This document shows positions 7,990 to 14,437 of a stretch of DNA of 15,217 bases, in pieces. Under the pieces are notes generated by a model that saw nothing but the letters and a program-made list of their open reading frames with translations, was not told where the DNA came from and ran no database searches. Each line of letters opens with the position of its first letter. Positions within the stretch are counted from its first letter, which is position 1. The DNA is from Gluconacetobacter johannae. GTDB taxonomy: Bacteria; Pseudomonadota; Alphaproteobacteria; Acetobacterales; Acetobacteraceae. The position numbers were made by a program, and so were the translations under genes. Location of the stretch: contig NZ_BAQK01000010.1 of NCBI RefSeq assembly GCF_025994435.1, positions 1 to 15,217 of the forward strand. Reading direction: 5' to 3'.

Positions 7990-8451
7990 TCAGGGCGCTG
8001 CCCTGAAATCGGGGCGGTTGACCAGGCGCGTACGCTCGTTTTCGGTCATCATGTCTTCGAGCGTGTAACGGTCCAGCACGCCCATGAACGACCCCAAGGC
8101 CTCCGCCAGGACGCCGCGCAGCCGGCAGGCGTCGGCCAGCACGCAGGTCCGGCCCGCGGACGTTTCCTCGGCCTGCATGCAGGCCACCAGCCCCATGTCC
8201 TCTTCCGTGTAGCGGACCACGTCCCCGATACGGATTTCGGCCGCCGGACGCGCCAGCCGCAGCCCTCCGTTCCGCCCACGAAGTGTTTCGATGAAACCGC
8301 CAAGGCCCAGGCGGTGAATGATCTTGACCAGATGATTTTCCGAGATCCCGTAGGCCCGCGCGATCTCGCGGATCGAAACCAGGCGATCGGTGTGAAAGCC
8401 CAGATAGATCAGTGTCCTCAGGGCATAGTCGGTATGCAAGGTCAGCCGCAT
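7990..8451 (-). CDS. nsrR: NsrR-like Rrf2-family NO-sensing repressor
   Basis: A 153-residue transcription factor with an N-terminal winged helix: MRLTLHTDYALRTLIYL, then the SIREIARAYGISENHLVKII recognition region and the LRGRNGGLRLAR wing. Three cysteines, Cys91, Cys103 and Cys109, probably ligate an iron-sulfur cluster that reacts with nitric oxide. Spacing is C-X11-C-X5-C. The second interval equals that of E. coli NsrR (C91, C96, C102), but the first is longer. The name rests on the N-terminus, the divergent hmp gene and the NsrR-type operator between them; an IscR/RirA-like relative is less likely. No proper ribosome binding site precedes ATG 8451. A TATATA (-10-like) sits at 8462-8467, which would give an almost leaderless mRNA. 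The operator suggests possible autoregulation. Confidence 0.88.
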   Translation of the reverse strand: MRLTLHTDYALRTLIYLGFHTDRLVSIREIARAYGISENHLVKIIHRLGLGGFIETLRGRNGGLRLARPAAEIRIGDVVRYTEEDMGLVACMQAEETSAGRTCVLADACRLRGVLAEALGSFMGVLDRYTLEDMMTENERTRLVNRPDFRAAP

Positions 8452-8470
8452 GCCTAAAAGGTATATAAAA

Positions 8471-8498
8471 TTGACATCTTTTTCCAGCGCGATAAAAG
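8471..8498 (+). promoter_or_regulatory. Putative hmp promoter
   Basis: A perfect -35 hexamer, TTGACA (8471-8476), is followed after 16 bp by TAAAAG (8493-8498), a 4/6 match to TATAAT. Start of transcription would be near 8505. An alternative is TTTCCA (8481-8486) with CATAAT (8504-8509) at 17-bp spacing. Both options are overlapped by the NsrR half-sites. The ribosome binding site AGAGG (8519-8523) lies 6 nt before the hmp ATG. Confidence 0.55.
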
Positions 8499-8518
8499 AT
8501 GTGCATAATTTACATCTT
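8474..8518. promoter_or_regulatory. NsrR operator with three half-sites
   Basis: The main site (8496-8518) is a 23-bp inverted repeat: AAGATGT (8496-8502) and ACATCTT (8512-8518) around a 9-bp A/T-rich spacer. This agrees with the known NsrR consensus of AAGATG-type arms in an 11-1-11 layout. A third half-site, ACATCTT, lies at 8474-8480. Its extended form ACATCTTTT (8474-8482) pairs with AAAAGATGT (8494-8502), making a second 9-bp inverted repeat that shares the middle arm. Together the sites overlap the -35, the -10 and the expected start of hmp transcription, and they sit upstream of the nsrR -10-like box. Confidence 0.8.
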
Positions 8519-8529
8519 AGAGGTTAACG

Positions 8530-9741
8530 ATGGCTGCCCCTCTGGACGACAAGACCCGCTCCATCCTCAAGGCCTGCGTGCCCGCGCTGGAAGCGCACGG
8601 GCTGGCAATCACGACGGAGATGTATCGACGTCTTCTGGCCAACCCGGAGATCCGGGACCTGTTCAACATGTCGCACCAGAACGACGGCGCGCAGCCAAAG
8701 GCCCTGGCGCTGGCCGTGCTGGCTTACGCCCGCAACATCGACAACCTTGGCGCGTTGGGCGGCATGGTCGAACGGATTGCCGAAAAGCATGTCGGCCTGA
8801 ACATTCTGCCGGAACATTATCCATATGTGGCGGATGCCCTCCTGGGGGCCATCGCCCATGTTCTTGGAGAGGCCGCCACGCCCGAGATCGTGGACGCATG
8901 GGGAAAGGCGTACTGGTTTCTGGCCGATATCCTGATCGGGCGGGAAGAGCAGATTTATGCGGCCCATGCCACGGCCCCCGGCGGCTGGACGGGGTGGCGC
9001 GCGTTTACCGTGCGGACGCGCACGCAGGAAAGCGAAACCGTCACCTCCTTTGAATTGGTCCCGGCCGATGGCAAGCCGATCATGCGCCACCAGCCGGGCC
9101 AGTATCTGAGCTTCCGGCTGGATATACCCGGCCACGGCACCCAGCGCCGCAATTACAGCATCTCCTCGGCGCCGGGGTCAGACGCCTACCGCATCAGTGT
9201 CCGGCGCGTTCCCGGCGGGATCGTCTCGGAATGGCTGCATGACAGCATGCAGGACGGCGCCAGCCTGCTGGTGTCCGCGCCGGCCGGCGATTTTACGCTG
9301 ACCGAACCGACGCCGGCCTCTGTCGTGCTGCTGAGCGCGGGGGTTGGACTGACGCCCATGATATCCATGCTGGGCGCCCTGACCACGGGAGGGCACGCGG
9401 CCTCCATCCGCTATATCCATGGCACCCGCTCGGCGCGGACCGAAGCCTTTGGCGCATACATTCGTACCCTGTCGGCGCCGGGGCGGGTGCGCGGCGATGT
9501 CTTCTACAGCCGGCAGGCCCCATCCGAGGGCGAGCGCGCGGCGGCCATGGCCTGCCATGCCGGGCGGATTACGCCTGAATGGCTGAAAGGCCAGCTCGAC
9601 AGGGATGCCACCTATTACATCTGCGGCCCGGCCGACTTCATGCGCGACATGGTGGCCGTGCTGCAGGAAGCCGGTCTGGCAAAAGAGCAGGTCCGTTATG
9701 AATTCTTTGGTTCCGCGGACAAGGAGATCCTGGTGACGTGA
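8530..9741 (+). CDS. hmp: Flavohemoglobin, nitric oxide dioxygenase
   Basis: A full-length 403-residue cytoplasmic enzyme that converts NO and O2 to nitrate using NAD(P)H. The globin domain (about 1-145) has proximal His87 in AEKHVGL. Tyr97 and Glu139 match the E. coli catalytic partners Tyr95 and Glu135. Gln50 in FNMSHQ matches distal Gln53, and Tyr32 is the likely B10 tyrosine. The FAD domain shows RNYSIS (207-212). The NAD domain shows LLSAGVGLTPMISML (267-281), YICGPADFM (363-371) and the C-terminal EFFG (391-394). ATG 8530 follows AGAGG. It is divergent from the NsrR-like gene and almost certainly NO-induced through the operator. Its stop overlaps the DUF488 start. Confidence 0.97.
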   Translation: MAAPLDDKTRSILKACVPALEAHGLAITTEMYRRLLANPEIRDLFNMSHQNDGAQPKALALAVLAYARNIDNLGALGGMVERIAEKHVGLNILPEHYPYVADALLGAIAHVLGEAATPEIVDAWGKAYWFLADILIGREEQIYAAHATAPGGWTGWRAFTVRTRTQESETVTSFELVPADGKPIMRHQPGQYLSFRLDIPGHGTQRRNYSISSAPGSDAYRISVRRVPGGIVSEWLHDSMQDGASLLVSAPAGDFTLTEPTPASVVLLSAGVGLTPMISMLGALTTGGHAASIRYIHGTRSARTEAFGAYIRTLSAPGRVRGDVFYSRQAPSEGERAAAMACHAGRITPEWLKGQLDRDATYYICGPADFMRDMVAVLQEAGLAKEQVRYEFFGSADKEILVT

Positions 9742-10097
9742 CGCGAACCTTCACCCTGCGCGTCAGGCGGATCTATGATCCGCCCGACCCCGACGACGGC
9801 GCGCGCGTGCTGGTCGACCGCCTGTGGCCGCGCGGCGTCGGCAAGGACCGCGCGCATCTGACGCTCTGGCTGAAAGAGATCGCGCCATCGGGTGAATTAC
9901 GCAAATGGTTCGGTCACGACCCGGCAAGATGGAACGACTTCCAGCAACGTTACCGTGCCGAACTGGATGCCAACCCTTCGGCGGTGGACCGGATCGTGAC
10001 GCTGGCCGGACAGGGCCCGGTCACGCTTCTCTATGCGGCGAAGGACACGCAGCATAACGAGGCCGTTGTGCTCGCCGCCTACCTGCGTGGCCTGTAG
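9738..10097 (+). CDS. DUF488 family protein coupled to hmp
   Basis: A 119-residue soluble protein of the DUF488 (YeaO-like) family, whose biochemical function is not established. Diagnostic blocks are RIYDPPDPDDGARVLVDRLW (11-30) with PRGV, LWLKEIAPSGELRKWFGHDP and RWNDFQQRY, then LLYAAKDTQHNEAVVLAAYL near the C-terminus. It contains no cysteine, so it does not itself hold a Cys-ligated cluster. The GTG start overlaps the hmp stop as GTGA (9738-9741), and AAGGAGATCC (9721-9730) inside hmp is a strong ribosome binding site. Translational coupling and shared NsrR control suggest a role accompanying NO detoxification; this is inference from context. The stop lies 13 bp from that of the convergent membrane-protein gene. 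Confidence 0.9.
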   Translation: MTRTFTLRVRRIYDPPDPDDGARVLVDRLWPRGVGKDRAHLTLWLKEIAPSGELRKWFGHDPARWNDFQQRYRAELDANPSAVDRIVTLAGQGPVTLLYAAKDTQHNEAVVLAAYLRGL

Positions 10098-10110
10098 AGC
10101 GTGGCGGGTT

Positions 10111-11835
10111 TCAGGAAACCGAACGCCCCGGCACCGCGAAGACGCAAAGACGGCCGAAATGCGCCGCCATGGCTACGCCGGCCTGCTGGATGCAGCCATC
10201 GACGACATAGGCGATGTCATGGTGCGCGGCGTAGTCCAGGCGCTCGGGCAGGGTCTTCAACGCCCTGACCGCGATGAGCCGGCTCCGCCACGTCCAGTAA
10301 TAGGCAGGCGCCCACATGACCGCGGCGCCCGCGGGACGGGACACCCAGGACGGCCGATGCGAAAAATACGCAAAGACAGCCGATCCTTCGAACAGTTGCG
10401 CCTGCTGTGCGTCGGCTTCGGGCAACAGTCCGGGCAGGCCGCGCGACGCGCCGGTCGGGATCAGGAAGGTGGCCTGCAATGGCGTATGCGCCTGCGCCCA
10501 GAGGCCCAGGGCCTGCCAGTCATTGCGCCGGTCCGTCACGGTGCGGGCCCACGCCACGTTATGATACAGGCGCACGCCGCTGGATGCGGCAACACCCAGC
10601 AGCAGCACCGGCGCCACATACGGGCGCCAGGACATGGGTACAGCCGGCCGCCATAGCCTTGCCAGCAGCATGACCGGGATGACCGGCAACATCATCTGGG
10701 ATGTGCACGACAGCAGGACGAGCAACGGCGCCCACACGCGCCGGTCCGACTCGGTGCCGGACTGCAGCCAGCGTGTCGCCAGGGCGGCGACCGCGAGGGC
10801 CGCCAGCAGATGCACCATGGTGCTGGCACGCAGCAGATGCTGGTTCAGCAGCATGCGGGAATGGGTGGCGAACGGCAGGAACACGCCGATGATCCAGATC
10901 GCGGCGGCCGCCAGCAAAGTGGTCGGCAGCCAGGACCCCGGCACCCGCAGCATGACGGCAGCAATCATGCCGCAACCGAAAATGATCGCCAGCAACCAGA
11001 CTTCCCGCGCTGGTATGGCCCAGATCAGGAAATGGTAGGGGAAGAACTCCTCCAGAAAGGTCACATAATCGAACGCGGGCGTGGCCTTGGCGAAGGGATC
11101 GATCAGGATGGTATGGACCACGGGCAGCGCCAGCACCGCAAAGGCCGCAAGCCCGACCCCGGCCTGGGTCAGCAACGCACGCAGACGCCATTGTCCCTGC
11201 CAGCACTGGACCCCGAGGATGACGGCGAACGGAAGCGCGATCCAGACCGCAATGAACGCGTTGATGAAGAACGTCACGCCGTTCATTGCGAACGCCGCGG
11301 CGATTCGCCCGCGCACCGCCCAGGCCAGCGCCAGCAGCATCGTCCCGTTCGCCAGTTCGGATTGCGTGAAATAATCGATCAGCAGGCCGCCGTCGCCGGC
11401 CAGGGAATAGCCGCGCAGGATCGACGACAAGGCGATCAGCACCGTGAAGACAAGCTGCCCCGCCCCGCTTTCGATCCCCAGCAGACCCGCCCAGGCCAAC
11501 ACGCCGGCGAACAGCACCATGCGTGAGAGGATCTGCAGCACGAACAGGACCGCATAGACATCCTGGCCATGCACCCGGCCGGCCAGAATCTGCCAGAACC
11601 CCGAGGCGTAGAAACGCAGGGTCTGGATGAACATGTCATTGGAAAACTGCGGCTCGTCATACAGGCGGGCCAGGATCGGCAGATGATAGATGTTGTTTTC
11701 CTGCCCGCCGGCATATCCGGAAAGCACCAGGGACAGCACCGCACTGAATGAAACGATCGCCAGGCTGGCGCCCCAGTGTGCCGCACGCTGCTCGCGCCCG
11801 CCCACGGTGTCGGAAATCATCAGGGAAGCGGTCAT
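10111..11835 (-). CDS. Polytopic membrane protein, possible GT-C glycosyltransferase
   Basis: A 574-residue integral membrane protein I cannot assign to a named family with certainty. About ten or more hydrophobic helices lie between residues 20 and 430. The first extracytoplasmic loop reads GQENNIYHLPILARLYDEPQ and is followed by a conserved-looking NDMFIQTLRFYASGFW. Such an acidic/polar first loop recurs in GT-C lipid-linked sugar transferases. The C-terminal about 130 residues are mostly soluble and contain DWQALGLWAQAHTPLQATFL, a W-x2-LG-x-W-A-x4-TP pattern seen in several large bacterial membrane proteins of surface-polysaccharide loci. A role in envelope glycan assembly is inference. 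ATG 11835 is preceded by GGTGG at moderate distance; ATG five codons later is an alternative. It is separated by 262 bp from the acidic-protein gene on the same strand. Confidence 0.75.
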   Translation of the reverse strand: MTASLMISDTVGGREQRAAHWGASLAIVSFSAVLSLVLSGYAGGQENNIYHLPILARLYDEPQFSNDMFIQTLRFYASGFWQILAGRVHGQDVYAVLFVLQILSRMVLFAGVLAWAGLLGIESGAGQLVFTVLIALSSILRGYSLAGDGGLLIDYFTQSELANGTMLLALAWAVRGRIAAAFAMNGVTFFINAFIAVWIALPFAVILGVQCWQGQWRLRALLTQAGVGLAAFAVLALPVVHTILIDPFAKATPAFDYVTFLEEFFPYHFLIWAIPAREVWLLAIIFGCGMIAAVMLRVPGSWLPTTLLAAAAIWIIGVFLPFATHSRMLLNQHLLRASTMVHLLAALAVAALATRWLQSGTESDRRVWAPLLVLLSCTSQMMLPVIPVMLLARLWRPAVPMSWRPYVAPVLLLGVAASSGVRLYHNVAWARTVTDRRNDWQALGLWAQAHTPLQATFLIPTGASRGLPGLLPEADAQQAQLFEGSAVFAYFSHRPSWVSRPAGAAVMWAPAYYWTWRSRLIAVRALKTLPERLDYAAHHDIAYVVDGCIQQAGVAMAAHFGRLCVFAVPGRSVS

Positions 11836-12097
11836 GTCGGATCGCCACCAGGACGATCATTATCTGCGCCTTCAGGCCACAATGGTGCGGGGAACTCCAT
11901 TCTCACCTCGATCTGTCCAATGCGACAGGGCGCATCACGGCTCAAAGAAACCGGGAGGCCAACATTTTTCGAGGAAAAGAGTTGCACCCATCCGTCCAGA
12001 ATCCGGCCGCCGGACCCCGGCTCGGCGCGGCCATGCAGGCCCCACGGCGCTTCCCGTCCGGCCCCGCCGCCACGGGAAGCGCCGCAGGTGACGGGAG
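11836..12097. other. Intergenic region with a strong inverted repeat
   Basis: These 262 bp lie between two minus-strand genes and should hold the promoter of the membrane-protein gene, although I see no clear -35/-10 pair. The only obvious structure besides the 12-bp inverted repeat annotated separately is a short ATGCG/CGCAT repeat near 11922-11937. Open frames crossing the region are Arg/Pro-rich and look non-coding. Confidence 0.5.
12046..12083. repeat. Perfect 12-bp inverted repeat, possible terminator
   Basis: GGCGCTTCCCGT (12046-12057) and ACGGGAAGCGCC (12072-12083) are exact reverse complements around a 14-nt C/G-rich loop. It begins 14 bp past the stop of the acidic-protein gene, so it may end that transcript. 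No T-run follows on either strand, so it is not a canonical rho-independent terminator. Confidence 0.6.
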
Positions 12098-12346
12098 TTA
12101 CGACGCGTCGTCCTCGTCGTCCTCATCCTCCTCGTCGTCCTCGAAGACCGGCTCGACCGTTATCGTGGCGGTGTCCCCGGCCCGCAGATCCCGGGCGGCC
12201 TGCTCCGCCTCCTCCTCGGTCTCATACAGCCTGCCTTCGTCCGGATCGTCGCTCCATTCATTCTCCGGATCCCAGAACTCGACCTCATCGTCGGCGCATT
12301 CCCGTACCACGAGATAGCCGACGATCACCTCGCCTTCGTCACACAT
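12098..12346 (-). CDS. Small highly acidic protein with Asp/Glu tail
   Basis: An 82-residue protein of unknown function. I count 35 Asp/Glu against 4 Arg and no Lys. Residues 1-67 look folded (MCDEGEVIVGYLVVRECADD, then an acidic EAEQAARDL helix and a TATITVEPVF strand). The last 14 residues are almost pure Asp/Glu (EDDEEDEDDEDD, 69-80). Proteins with such tails can mimic nucleic acid, bind divalent cations, or bind basic proteins; none is shown here. ATG 12346 is chosen because AAGGGGGA lies 6 nt upstream. An upstream in-frame ATG at 12439 would add a Pro/Arg-rich stretch with non-coding character. The tail is encoded by a run of GAC/GAG/GAA codons prone to slippage. It stands alone between non-coding stretches. 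Confidence 0.75.
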   Translation of the reverse strand: MCDEGEVIVGYLVVRECADDEVEFWDPENEWSDDPDEGRLYETEEEAEQAARDLRAGDTATITVEPVFEDDEEDEDDEDDAS

Positions 12347-13058
12347 AGCGTCCCCCTTGCTTCTGGACGGAGGACGTATGGCGCATGGCCCTAAAAAAGA
12401 AAGAGGCCGCGACAAAAATAGTGGCAGGGGGCCGGGCATGACGGCGGCGCGAGGTCGTTTCGGAGTGTGTCAGTGTAATATCTTGCGCGCGGCTGGAAAC
12501 CGGCGGGGCCTATCGGCATTGACACCCATTATGTGGCCGATCGCGGCCTGGTTCGCCGCGGGAGGGCGAATTCTGCTGACCGGACCATGACGCGCCATGC
12601 CCCCGCATGTGATGCGACGCAGAAGGAATGCCAGCGTGGAGGATGCCAGAACGTCCGGAGCCACCGTCGATTACGATGTGCCATCGTCGCCGACAGGCCC
12701 GCCGTTCTGCATTTTGTAGCGGCAGCACTGTGCACGGACCCGCGGCAATGCGTGACCTTCACGCGAAGTGCCACGGAGGAGCATGGCCGTTTCACGGAAA
12801 CACCAGGCCCCAGGCCATGTGGCTTCAGGACGCCAGGTCGGGATAATCGTGGACGGCACAAAAAGATGTCGTTACATTTCAAGATGCAGGATATGGTTTT
12901 CCGAAACGCCTCCCGACGTTACCGGAAAGTCTGCACGAAAACCTTAAACGCTTCACATTTCCGCAAGAAATATTTACAAATATAGAAAATTATCGCCCAT
13001 AATTTAGAGCACATATCATAAACGACATATATACACCCTTTCCAAAAGGAAGTGTACC
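12347..13058. other. About 0.7 kb without a convincing gene
   Basis: All open frames of 60 codons or more here (both strands) are rich in Arg, Pro, Cys and His with unusual codon choice, and have no recognisable domain. One well-placed ribosome binding site and GTG start (12623-12638) open a frame that stops after 27 codons. Base composition shifts from G+C-rich on the left to clearly A+T-rich after about 12860. The A+T-rich end holds the promoter region of the glycosyltransferase gene. The stretch may contain gene remnants or an unrecognised small RNA; I see no tRNA-like or transposase-like sequence. Confidence 0.6.
12973..13003 (+). promoter_or_regulatory. Candidate promoter of the GT87-like gene
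   Basis: TTTACA (12973-12978, 5/6 to TTGACA) and CATAAT (12998-13003, 5/6 to TATAAT) lie in A+T-rich DNA. The 19-bp spacing is longer than usual. TATCAT (13014-13019) is another possible -10. The spacer and flanks are AT-rich, so chance matches are expected. Confidence 0.3.
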
Positions 13059-14333
13059 ATGGCAATTATTATTGCACTTTCATTTTTGGCAATTTTATCT
13101 ATATTTATTAACATATGGTATCAACTGTATCATATAACGCCCCCTCAGTTTCTGCTCGATTTCGTCACCTGTTACTACAATGCGGCCAACGCCGTGTTGC
13201 ATCGGGGAAAAGACGCAATCATTCCGTTCATGATGAACGGGAAGTTCGTCAATCTTCCAATAGATATCTATCTGTTCTCTCCTTTTCCATATCTTGGCCC
13301 GACAGGGGCCGCGATTGCATTTTGCACGCTTGGCGTAATGGCGATCGTCGCGTCGTTTCTGATCCTGTCGAAGGGCTGCGATGCAAGGACCAGGACCATT
13401 CTGGCCCTGGTTTTCATATGCAACGGACCGCTATGGTATAGCCTGCTCGGCATGGGCAATACGACGCATTTCGTACTGCTGCTGCTTGTTGTCAGCCTTG
13501 GCCTGCTGCAACAGCGCAAAATGTATTCCACCGGCCTTCTGGTCGGATTTTGCGCCACCCTGAAGCCGATGCTTGCGATCTTCTTCATTTACTTCCTCTG
13601 GAGGCGCAACTGGCGCGCCGCCGCCGCCTGTATCGTGGCCCCCGCGGTCACGGCGATATCGTCCCTGGCCGTGTTCGGCTGGTATGTCACACAAGGATGG
13701 TACGAATGGTGCATCGTTCAATACTCCCGGCAGACCATCGGCGCGTTCAATAACCAGTCCATCAATGCATTCCTGCTGCGGCTTTCGACGGGGCCGAAAT
13801 ATGTCTATGACTGGTACCCTCATAGCCAGCTTTTCTCCATGGCCGTCCTGTCGAAGATAATATCGTTTTCGCTGCTGGCGATCGTCGTGTTCTCGAGCTT
13901 CACGTGGCGGGCCAGGAACGCCCGGTACGCGGAAGGCAGACACGAGACGTCGGATGCGTTCGATTTTTCCCTGCTGCTCGCGTTCTGTGTTCTCATCAGC
14001 CCGATCTCATGGACGCATTACTACCTTCTGCTGCTGCTGCCATGGAGCCTCTACATCACCGGGCGGATGCCGCTTCCAGGAGGCCCGCTCACGAACAGGC
14101 TTGTGGTGTGCGGCATGGTCTTCTGTTCCCTGCCTGTCGCTTTCCCCTCCTTCCTGGACGGGCGCCTCGGGTTCGTCTTCGCACGCACGCTCGCCTCGGT
14201 GTGGTTTATCGGCGCGGCCCTGTTCCTGTTCGCGCTGTTTCGCAGCAGCCTGCTTGTAGCGTCCAAATGGCACATGCCCGACGGCATCGGCACCAGAGAG
14301 GACGAAGAGGCATTGGGTGTCACGGCCCGGTGA
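13059..14333 (+). CDS. GT87/DUF2029-like membrane glycosyltransferase
   Basis: A 424-residue inner-membrane protein with about ten helices, resembling the DUF2029/GT87 group. These GT-C enzymes use polyprenyl-phosphate sugars, for example mannosyltransferases. Supporting blocks are LLGMGNTTHFVLLLLVVSLG (a G-N/Q-x-N/T-x8 helix), ATLKPMLAIFFIYFLWRR (the LKP motif), FNNQSINAFLLRL (the NQS motif) and ISPISWTHYYLLLLLPW (the P-x-SW-x-HY motif). The catalytic acidic residue is not assigned; Asp in PPQFLLDF (first loop) is a candidate. AAAAGGAAG (13044-13052) precedes ATG 13059. The first about 20 codons are strikingly A+T-rich (ATT, TTT, TTA, TAT) compared with the rest of the window, while later codons are G/C-ending. 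This suggests recent acquisition or selection for an open 5' end. The substrate is unknown. Confidence 0.82.
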   Translation: MAIIIALSFLAILSIFINIWYQLYHITPPQFLLDFVTCYYNAANAVLHRGKDAIIPFMMNGKFVNLPIDIYLFSPFPYLGPTGAAIAFCTLGVMAIVASFLILSKGCDARTRTILALVFICNGPLWYSLLGMGNTTHFVLLLLVVSLGLLQQRKMYSTGLLVGFCATLKPMLAIFFIYFLWRRNWRAAAACIVAPAVTAISSLAVFGWYVTQGWYEWCIVQYSRQTIGAFNNQSINAFLLRLSTGPKYVYDWYPHSQLFSMAVLSKIISFSLLAIVVFSSFTWRARNARYAEGRHETSDAFDFSLLLAFCVLISPISWTHYYLLLLLPWSLYITGRMPLPGGPLTNRLVVCGMVFCSLPVAFPSFLDGRLGFVFARTLASVWFIGAALFLFALFRSSLLVASKWHMPDGIGTREDEEALGVTAR

Positions 14334-14339
14334 GCCATG

Positions 14340-14365
14340 TCGCGGCACAGAATGATGTGCCGCGA
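14340..14365 (+). terminator. Perfect 10-bp hairpin just after the GT87-like gene
   Basis: TCGCGGCACA (14340-14349) pairs exactly with TGTGCCGCGA (14356-14365) around a GAATGA loop, starting 6 nt past the stop codon. Position and stability suggest transcript termination or 3'-end protection. No T-run follows, so termination efficiency is doubtful. Confidence 0.55.
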
Positions 14366-14367
14366 TC

Positions 14368-14437
14368 GTGACATCGGGAGGTACTGCACGGGGCGGGTGC
14401 CGGCACCATCTCTGCCCATGTCACAGGGAGGGGTGCC
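14368..14437 (+). promoter_or_regulatory. Structured leader of the His-rich peptide gene, possible RNA switch
   Basis: Two mutually exclusive pairings are visible. In one, GTGACAT (14368-14374) pairs with ATGTCAC (14418-14424), enclosing the palindrome GGTGCCGGCACC (14396-14407). In the other, GGCACC (14402-14407) pairs with GGTGCC (14432-14437, directly before the ATG) and CCC (14415-14417) with GGG (14426-14428). That second fold buries the ribosome binding site GGGAGGGG (14426-14433) and puts ATGTCAC in the loop. The layout resembles a translational on/off switch. High G+C makes chance pairing common, so this is a hypothesis; no known riboswitch consensus is recognised. Confidence 0.3.

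Noticed and set aside
7990..8006. TCAGGGC/GCCCTGA hairpin at the end of the NsrR-like gene
   Set aside because: It lies inside the last codons with no T-tract on either side, so it is not supported as a terminator despite sitting between converging genes.
10810..11526. Plus-strand 238-codon frame inside the membrane-protein gene
   Set aside because: His/Gln/Arg-rich antisense of hydrophobic helices; the minus strand encodes a convincing polytopic protein.
12863..12887. AAGATGT, ACATTTC and AAGATGC, similar to NsrR half-sites
   Set aside because: Arm order and spacing do not make the 11-1-11 inverted repeat, and the site lies in A+T-rich DNA where such matches occur by chance.
12533..12985. 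150-codon plus-strand frame in the gene-poor stretch
   Set aside because: Many Cys, His and rare Arg codons, no motif, no ribosome binding site, and it crosses the compositional shift without any change in character.
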